From UBA6164 sp045107135 (GTDB lineage: Bacteria > Patescibacteriota > Gracilibacteria > BD1-5 > UBA6164), in contig JASFZI010000084.1 in assembly GCA_045107135.1 (NCBI GenBank), positions 1 to 5,251 of the forward strand: a DNA stretch of 5,251 bases, read 5' to 3'. Position numbers and translations under genes: made by a program. The notes under the pieces were generated by a model. That model did no database searches. It was not told the origin of the DNA and saw only the letters and a program-made list of their open reading frames with translations. Below are positions 1-5,251 of the stretch, piece after piece (position 1 is the stretch's first letter; every line of letters starts with the position of its first letter).

Positions 1-6
1 TTTTTT

Positions 7-1320
7 TTATTTAGATTTTTTTTCTGTTTCGAAAAATGAATCAATTAGTTTTCTATAACCAATTCTTTGTTTTAATTCTTCATAATATTTTGTTCCAGGA
101 ACATATAATTTTTTTAATCTAGTTAAAACATCTTCAGAACCAAATTTAGCAAGAATTATATCAATTTCTTTATTAGCTTCAGCTTCAGTTATTTCTATTT
201 TTTCAAGTTCAGCTAATTTGTGTAATATTAATTCTCCTTGTAATCTTTTTAATGCAATAGGTTTAACATTTACTTCTTTATATTGTTCTTCATCCATTTT
301 TAAGCTTTCTAAATAATCAGCTACTTTCATACCATCTTTAGTAATATTTTCTTTGATTTCAGTAAAAACTTTTTCAGTATGATTTTTAAGTAAATTATTA
401 CCTATTTCCATTTTTGTAACCTTAACTAATTCATCAATTAGTTTAGTTTCTTCTTCAATTCTAGCGTTAGCTTCTTTAGTTTCAGTAATTTCTTTTTTAA
501 TTAATTTTTTAAATTCAGCTAAATCAAGTTTTTTACCTCTTAATTGTTCTATGAATTCAGGTGTAAATTCTGGTTTAACAGCTTTTTCTATTTTTTTAAC
601 TTTTACTTTAAAAGTTGTTTTTTTACCAGCAAATCCAGTATTATGATAATCTTTAGGAAAATCTACAGGAAGTTCTAAGTCATCACCAGTAATAGCTCCA
701 ACTATTTGTTCTTCAAAACCAGGAACTAAAATATTTGTTCCTAATACTAGTGGATATTCCACCATAGTAGTATTTTCAAGTTTTTTTCCGTTTTCAAAAC
801 CTTCAGTATCTATAGTAATTCTATCTCACATTTTAGCCTTAGCTTTTTTATCAGTAGCTTCTTCAAATTTTGTAAATTTAGTTTCTATTTCTTCTATTGC
901 AGCTTTTACTTCAGCGGCTGATACAGAGATTTTTTGTTTACTTAATTTTATTTTTTTGTATTTAGAATCAATTTCTATTGCAGGGAATACTTCAATATGG
1001 ATCTTAAATTTAAGAGGAGATTCACTTAGAATTTCTTTAATTTCTGCTTGAGCAACAGGCATAATTTTTTCCTTACTAAGAGCTGCTCTATAAATACCAT
1101 CAATAGCAAAATCAATTACCATTTTATTAATATATTCATCTCAATATTGTCTAACTAAAATATTTTCAGGAATTTTAGCACCTTTTCTAAAACCTTTTAT
1201 ATCTGCATTTTTTTCTAAATGTGCCAAAGCATGTTTTCTATATTTTACAACTCCATTAATGTTTTCTTCTACAACTAATTCTACAATTGAATTTGGAAGT
1301 AAGTTTTTCTCTATTTTCAT
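7..1320 (-). CDS. tig: Trigger factor, ribosome-associated chaperone and FKBP-type prolyl isomerase (two in-frame TGA = Gly)
   Basis: Trigger factor binds the ribosome near the peptide exit and shields nascent chains; its middle FKBP domain isomerises prolyl bonds. Read with TGA as glycine, one frame gives 437 residues ending in TAA, close to the usual 430-450. The ribosome-binding domain (about 1-140) has the signature GFRKGAKIP at 43-51, one residue longer than E. coli GFRKGKVP. The FKBP domain (about 165-245) starts GDRITID and contains VPGFEEQ and a DYH matching E. coli EYH. The rest is a charged, helical C-terminal chaperone domain. The in-frame TGAs (plus-strand 1141-1143 and 826-828) encode Gly60 (RQYG, E. 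coli QRYG) and Gly165 (GDR). Only 2 of 21 glycines use TGA, far fewer than in its neighbours. ATG at 1320 is preferred because MKIEKN fits family starts; an in-frame TTG at 1326 is possible. No clear Shine-Dalgarno sequence precedes either. The gene has its own promoter, and its downstream side lies outside the window. Confidence 0.95.
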
Positions 1321-1353
1321 GAGCAATTTTTTAATTATAAATTAACTCGGTGG

Positions 1354-1381
1354 ATTATATTAAAAAATGATAAATTGGCAA
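1354..1381 (-). promoter_or_regulatory. Sigma-70-like promoter for tig
   Basis: Read on the minus strand, a -35 box TTGCCA (1381-1376) is followed after 16 nt by a perfect -10 box TATAAT (1359-1354). This predicts a start near 1347 and a leader of roughly 27 nt before the trigger factor ATG. It lies just after the terminator of the upstream gene, so tig is probably its own transcription unit. The boxes are seen directly; their activity is inferred, and AT-rich DNA produces chance -10 matches, but the -35 match and the placement add weight. Confidence 0.6.
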
Positions 1382-1393
1382 GTTTTATGAATG

Positions 1394-1430
1394 AACAAAA
1401 AAACTAGATTTTAAATCTAGTTTTTTTGTT
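1394..1430 (-). terminator. Palindromic intrinsic terminator after the TPR-like gene
   Basis: A perfect 37-nt palindrome with one central base: 18 complementary positions each side, folding as about 16 bp with a 5-nt loop. The arms carry AACAAAAAAACTAGAT and its complement. The inner part around CTAGAT pairs firmly and the arm ends in a run of seven T on either strand, so it could terminate in both directions. It follows the TPR-like gene directly, its outer base falling inside that gene's TAA stop (1429-1431), and it precedes the tig promoter. Termination of the khpB/TPR-like transcript is the natural reading. Confidence 0.8.
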
Positions 1431-2574
1431 AATTATAATTTCACATTCTATAATCATAATTTCATATATCAGTATTGTATTCATATATTATTCAGTAGTC
1501 CTCATATTGTTGGAAATCAACAGGAAGATAATCCATATATCAGTCATCAAATAATTCTTTTGCATTTATACTTGGTTCTCAGTTTTTTTCTTCATAAATT
1601 TTATTAGCTCTTTCTATATATTCCAAATTAATTTCACGAATAGCTTTATTTAAATAATTTCCACATTTTGTATCAGATAATATTTCTTCTTCAACTTCTT
1701 CAGAAAATTCTCAGAATATTTTTGACCTAGTATTTCAAATATTTTTAAGAATTTCTCAATTAAGAGCAACTCTTTTATTTATAAATATTTCTGCTCAAAC
1801 TTGTTCTAAATTTGATGCAAATTCTAAGCAGACCTCATCTTCAGTTTCTATAAATTGAGCTATATTTAGAAACATAAAGTATGATTTTTCTCTGTTTCAT
1901 CATTTTCATGACATGATTGCAGCCATTACTCTTGATCATGACAATCAGTCTTCTATAGCACTTGCTATTTTATAATAATCTGCAGCATTTCCAGGATCAT
2001 TTTTATAATAATAGTAAACGTAAGCTAGATAATATGGAATATTATATTCTGAACATGGATCTTTAAATTTTTCTTCTGTCCATATTTTTTGAAGATTATC
2101 TTCATTTTTTATTAACTCAATTTTTTCAGGATCACAGAAGTTTGAAATTCATTTTAATCATAATTTGATAGCCTCATCTGTATTTCTTTGTTGTTCTTCA
2201 TTTGAGAGATTTTCATATCTTTGGTTATAACTTGGTAATAATAATTGACCAATAGAATAAGGGTGTTCAAAATATGGATTTAATTCAGTAATTAAATCAA
2301 TCATTTGAAATAAATATTTTTTATACTCAGATCATATGGCATTTCATCAAATATACTGTATTGTTTCTAGCCAATAAATATCAGCTCTAAGATTTTTAAA
2401 TCAAAAAGAACTATTTAATGCAGTTTCTTTTGTAGGTAAATTTTCTGGATGTTCAATGAAACTTCTTTTTATTTCAATATGTTTATTATAATTTAATCAG
2501 TTGATTTGGTAAAACCCAAATATTATTAATATTAATAAGCTTATACTTATTAATCTCTTATTTATTTTTTTCAT
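1429..2574 (-). CDS. Membrane-anchored TPR-like repeat protein (21 in-frame TGA = Gly)
   Basis: With TGA as glycine one frame gives 381 residues ending in TAA; under the standard code nothing usable remains. Residues 1-7 are basic (MKKINKR) and about 8-23 form one hydrophobic segment, a signal anchor or uncleaved signal peptide. No lipobox cysteine follows, so the body is predicted outside the membrane. From about 58 the pattern FGFKNLRADIYWLETIQY, then ELNPYFEHPY (97-106), then IPYYLAYVYYY (179-189) with NAADYYKIAS (196-205) and SGKGGNREKSY (222-232), resembles helical TPR-like proteins of CPR and other bacteria whose repeats read PYYLG..YYY..GDYEKAAEYY..A. The tail has GYMDYLPVD (345-353) and is rich in Y, N, D and G. 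The biochemical role is unknown. The start is 18 nt after khpB on the same strand, suggesting an operon, without a clear Shine-Dalgarno sequence. Twenty-one of 25 glycines use TGA. TPR-like assignment is fairly confident; exact subfamily is not. Confidence 0.85.
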
Positions 2575-2592
2575 TTTTATATTTTAATTTTT

Positions 2593-3087
2593 TTAAATAT
2601 CATCTCAATCTATATCTATAGTAAGCTTTTGTTCTTGTTTACAGATATACAATCTTCTTTCTTTTCATTCTCAAATACTTTTTGTATAAATTGATTTTTT
2701 TCACATTTCAGAAACAAATCAGTGAATTTTTTTTCTTTCATATGAAGAATAGAAGGGTAACTGAACATCTTTCCCTGTTTTTTCTATAAATCTAATTTTT
2801 GATTTAATAAAATCAAATAATCTATCATCTTTTGTTTTTATATAATCATTAACTTCTATATGAAGCTTAATTCTTTCTCAAATTTTTTTTGAGGACATTA
2901 GTTTTAATATATTTTCAATTACGTTTAGGTTTTTTCAATTAGGTCAAATAAGCAATCCTGATTCTTCAGTTTCTATTTTAATATTATAAATATTAGATTC
3001 TTCCACATTATTAACTTTTAAAGAGTCAATCTTTATATTTAATTTATCAAAAAACTCTCAAACTAATGCTTTTATATCATTTTGCAT
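2593..3087 (-). CDS. khpB: KhpB/Jag-family RNA-binding protein with KH and R3H domains (9 in-frame TGA = Gly)
   Basis: With TGA as glycine this frame gives 164 residues ending in TAA. A KH domain spans about residues 23-80, with its nucleic-acid-binding GXXG loop as GPNG (48-51) inside LLIGPNGKNL, followed by the helix NVIENILKLM. An R3H domain spans about 90-150: PFYSSYERKKIHGF carries the defining Arg118 and His122, and GEGKERRLYI (139-148) matches the usual GEGxxRRVVI strand. KhpB (Jag, EloR, SpoIIIJ-associated) proteins bind RNA and in Gram-positives influence cell elongation and gene expression. This copy is shorter than typical Jag proteins (about 200 residues or more) and lacks a recognisable N-terminal Jag-N domain. 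It is not beside yidC or rnpA here, its common setting elsewhere, but is divergent from infB and upstream of the TPR-like gene. The ATG at 3087 is preceded by AAGAAGAAAAT, a weak purine-rich ribosome-site candidate. Nine of 11 glycines use TGA, including both glycines of the GXXG loop. Confidence 0.9.
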
Positions 3088-3098
3088 ATTTTCTTCTT

Positions 3099-3104
3099 AT
3101 TATA
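3099..3104 (-). promoter_or_regulatory. Possible -10 box for khpB
   Basis: TATAAT on the minus strand (3104-3099) ends 11 nt before the khpB ATG. If used, the message would have a leader of only about five nucleotides. No convincing -35 box stands 16-18 nt upstream. The match may be chance in a run of alternating T and A. Confidence 0.25.
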
Positions 3105-3160
3105 TATAATTTAAGAAAAGATTAATAAAAAAATATATTTTTACAAGTTTTTATATTTTT

Positions 3161-3188
3161 TTGACTTTTATAAAAAAACACTTATCCT
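3161..3188 (+). promoter_or_regulatory. Probable sigma-70-like promoter for infB
   Basis: TTGACT (3161-3166, five of six consensus bases) and TATCCT (3183-3188, four of six) stand 16 nt apart, predicting a start near 3195 and a leader of about 33 nt before the infB ATG. The boxes are visible; use is inferred. The leader has no clear Shine-Dalgarno sequence (the last bases are TTTTAATA). Confidence 0.45.
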
Positions 3189-3227
3189 ACAGCAAATATT
3201 TTCTTTATTTATTCAGTAATTTTAATA

Positions 3228-5251
3228 ATGCCAGACAAAAAAGTAGTAGATGATTATTATTCACAAATTGATTCGTCATGAGATAGGGGCGATAGCAATG
3301 GAAAAGGAAAAAAACCTAAAATAGTTGTTAAGAAAAAAATCATAGTTAAAAAAGCAAAGATAATCCCTAAAAATGAAGGGGTTATTTCATCAGGTGAAAA
3401 AAAAGATTATTGAAATAAAAATATTAATAAAAAAAATATATCAAAAAACAATTCACCAAAATCAAAATGATTTGTACAAAAAATAGAGGTTATTAAAAGG
3501 GATAATGTTAAAAGAGATAACGTTAAAAAAGATAATGTTAGAAGAGATAATGCACCTAAAAAATTTACTATTATTAAAAGAGATAATACTCCAAAGAAGT
3601 TTACTATTGTAAAGAAGGGGGACCCTAATTATGTTGATAGATCAAAAAGGACTTCAGGTGAATCATGAACAATTGGTTGAGTTAAATTTAAGTTAAGAAA
3701 TACTTGATCAGATGATCAAACAAAAAGGTTTTGAGCGAATAAATATAAATGATCTAATACTTCATATAATAAAGATGCTAAAAAATCAAAGTTAGCATGA
3801 TGAGATAGAAGAACAAGATGAAGATTTAAATTTCATACTAAGAAAGATATTACATTTGTTAGATCTAATAAAGTAAACAAAAAAGAAGAAAAAAATGTAG
3901 AAGATATTAAACAAAATTTAGTTGAAAGAAAAGGAGAAACCGTAGTTGTTCCTGAAATTTTGTCATTAAAAGAACTATCAGAAAAAATTTGAATTACTTT
4001 GCCTATGCTTATGGCAGAATTCATGAAAAATGGAATGATGGTGAATATTAATTCAAAAATAGATTATGATTCAGCTTCAATCGTAGCTGAAGCATTTGAT
4101 GTTAAATTAGAAAAAAGTTCATCTTCTTGAGCTTCTGTTGAGGATATTATGTCATGAAACATTTCAGACTTTTTAGAGGAAGATGATAAAACAAAATTAA
4201 AACCAAGATCTCCAGTTGTTTCTATCATGTGACATGTAGATCATGGTAAAACTTCTCTTTTAGATCATATTAGAAAAGCTAAGGTGGCTTCTTGAGAGGC
4301 TGGTTGAATTACTCAAAGTATATGAGCTTATCAAGTAGAATTAGATAGTGGTAAAATAACATTTTTAGATACACCAGGACATGAAGCGTTTACGGTTATG
4401 AGAGCTAGATGAGCTAAATTAACTGATATTGCTATTTTGGTTGTTGCTGCTGATGAATGAGTAAAACCACAAACAATAGAATCAATTAATCATGCTAAAG
4501 AAGCAGGTATCCCAGTAATAGTTGCAATTAATAAAATGGATAAAGAATGAGCTAATCCTGATCATGTAAAAGGTCAATTGGCGGAACATGGTTTAACACC
4601 AGAAGATTGGGGGTGAGATACTCCTATGGTTCCAGTTTCAGCTATTTCAGGTTTCTGAATTGATGATTTATTAGAAATTATTCTACTAGTAGCTGAAATG
4701 AAAGAATTGAAAGCAAATCCAGATAGAGCGTGAATTGCTACAATTGTTGAATCACACCTAGATCGTAAGTTATGACCTGTAGCTACAGTATTAGTAAATG
4801 CATGAACTATTCATATATGAGATAATATAGTTTGTCAGGATTCTTATTGAAAGATAAAAATATTAAAAAATTATAATAATATTTGAGTTAAACTTGTTAC
4901 TCCTTGAGAGCCAGCATTAATTGTATGACTGGATAAAGTTGTTGATTGAGGTTCTTTTTTACAAGCAGTAAAATCGGTTGAATTAGCTAAACATAAAACA
5001 GAAGAATATAAAACACTTATTCAAAAACAAAAAGAATTATGAGCTACATGATTGGCATTATTAATGTCAAAAATAAAAGCATGAAATTTAAAACAATTAA
5101 AAATTATATTAAAAGCTAATACTAATGGGGCATTAGAAGCTATTAGATGAGCATTATTAAAGTTATCAACTCCTGAAACGACAGTTCAAGTTATACATGC
5201 TTGAGTATGATCTATTACAGAAAGTGATATATTAATGGGGCAATGAAGTGA
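3228..5251 (+). CDS. infB: Translation initiation factor IF2, partial at the 3' side (39 in-frame TGA = Gly)
   Basis: IF2 is the GTPase that brings initiator tRNA to the small ribosomal subunit and drives subunit joining. From ATG 3228 the frame stays open under code 25 to the window edge, giving 674 residues. Residues 1-240 are a lysine- and arginine-rich, probably disordered extension with internal repeats. An IF2-N-like helical module follows (about 242-292, LSLKELSEKIGITLPMLMAE). The GTPase domain has G1 GHVDHGKT (335-342), G2 GGITQSIGAY (from 359), G3 DTPGH (381-385), G4 NKMD (435-438) and G5 SAIS (471-474). Then come the beta-barrel domain (GPVATVLVNAG) and the start of domain 3 (NGALEAI, VQVIHAGVGSITESD). 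Compared with E. coli IF2, roughly 165-170 residues, including the fMet-tRNA-binding domain, lie beyond the edge. Of 61 glycines, 39 are TGA, including the first Gly of G1 and the second of GGITQ. Complete core motifs argue for a functional gene. Confidence 0.97.
3495..3611 (+). repeat. Nested tandem repeats in the IF2 N-terminal extension
   Basis: Four in-frame 15-nt units (3495-3554) encode KRDNV, KRDNV, KKDNV and RRDNA (residues 90-109). The last is also the head of a 36-nt unit present twice (3540-3575 and 3576-3611): RRDNAPKKFTII and KRDNTPKKFTIV. The copies differ mostly at synonymous third positions, such as AAA/AAG and CCT/CCA. The alternating basic and acidic residues suggest a flexible, nucleic-acid-friendly linker; that role is inference. 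Confidence 0.85.

Larger units (their letters stand above)
3088..3227. promoter_or_regulatory. Divergent intergenic region between khpB and infB
   Basis: This 140-nt, strongly AT-rich spacer separates two genes read away from each other, so it should hold the promoters for both infB (plus) and the khpB/TPR-like unit (minus). I see no tRNA, riboswitch-like fold or coding frame in it. Imperfect inverted A/T tracts (about 3147-3179) overlap the presumed infB -35 box but are no more than expected in such a composition. Confidence 0.7.

Noticed and set aside
7..1326. Three separate short genes or a broken trigger factor pseudogene
   Set aside because: The pieces join in one frame exactly at TGA codons that align with conserved glycines, so it is one intact gene under code 25.
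1324..1326. TTG as the trigger factor start
   Set aside because: It would add only two residues before a good ATG, and neither has a Shine-Dalgarno sequence. ATG is preferred, but TTG is not excluded.
3147..3179. Inverted repeat in the divergent region as an operator
   Set aside because: The arms are imperfect A/T runs (five T against seven A) that are expected by chance in this composition.
3495..3611. CRISPR-like array
   Set aside because: The repeats are 15 or 36 nt, contiguous without spacers, in frame and inside infB.
3833..4024. A 63-codon minus-strand open frame
   Set aside because: It lies antisense within infB, in the linker and IF2-N region, has no recognisable motif, and the opposite frame carries clear IF2 sequence.
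4230..4232. TGA as tryptophan (code 4, Mycoplasma-like) or as selenocysteine
   Set aside because: The position is the invariant glycine of GHVDHGKT, and dozens of other TGA codons also fit glycine; selenocysteine cannot explain such density and no SECIS-like element is seen.
1..5251. A novel multi-gene defence or metabolic system
   Set aside because: All genes are housekeeping or a single TPR-like protein; no nuclease, toxin, reverse transcriptase, transposase or other effector motif was found on either strand.

Overview
The window is AT-rich bacterial DNA in which TGA is read as glycine (NCBI genetic code 25) and only TAA and TAG stop translation. The clearest proof is the P-loop of translation initiation factor IF2, where GHVDHGKT begins with TGA. 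Dozens of other TGA codons fall on family-conserved glycines. This code is known from the Candidate Phyla Radiation (Patescibacteria) lineages Absconditabacteria (SR1) and Gracilibacteria, so the source is very probably one of these. The sequence alone does not decide which. Under the standard code three of the four genes would be shattered and the middle of the window (about 1430-3090) would look empty.

Layout from left to right. Positions 7-1320, minus strand: complete trigger factor gene (tig, 437 aa), crossing two in-frame TGA codons. Positions 1321-1428: intergenic, with a good sigma-70-like promoter for tig and a perfect 37-nt palindromic terminator for the gene upstream. Positions 1429-2574, minus strand: a 381-aa membrane-anchored TPR-like protein with 21 TGA codons. 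Positions 2593-3087, minus strand: a 164-aa KH-R3H RNA-binding protein of the KhpB/Jag family with 9 TGA codons, 18 nt upstream of the TPR-like gene and probably cotranscribed with it. Positions 3088-3227: divergent promoter region. Positions 3228-5251, plus strand: infB (IF2), complete at its N terminus and cut by the window edge inside its C-terminal half, with 39 TGA codons.

Three of the genes belong to core gene expression: IF2 starts translation, trigger factor catches nascent chains at the ribosome exit, and KhpB-type proteins bind RNA. The fourth is a probable envelope protein of unknown role. I see no mobile element, CRISPR array, defence system, tRNA or rRNA gene. The interest lies in the recoding: very uneven use of TGA between genes (2 of 21 glycines in tig against 21 of 25 in the TPR-like gene), tandem TGA-TGA pairs, both glycines of a KH-domain GXXG loop written as TGA, near-absence of CGN arginine codons, and start codons without a clear Shine-Dalgarno sequence.
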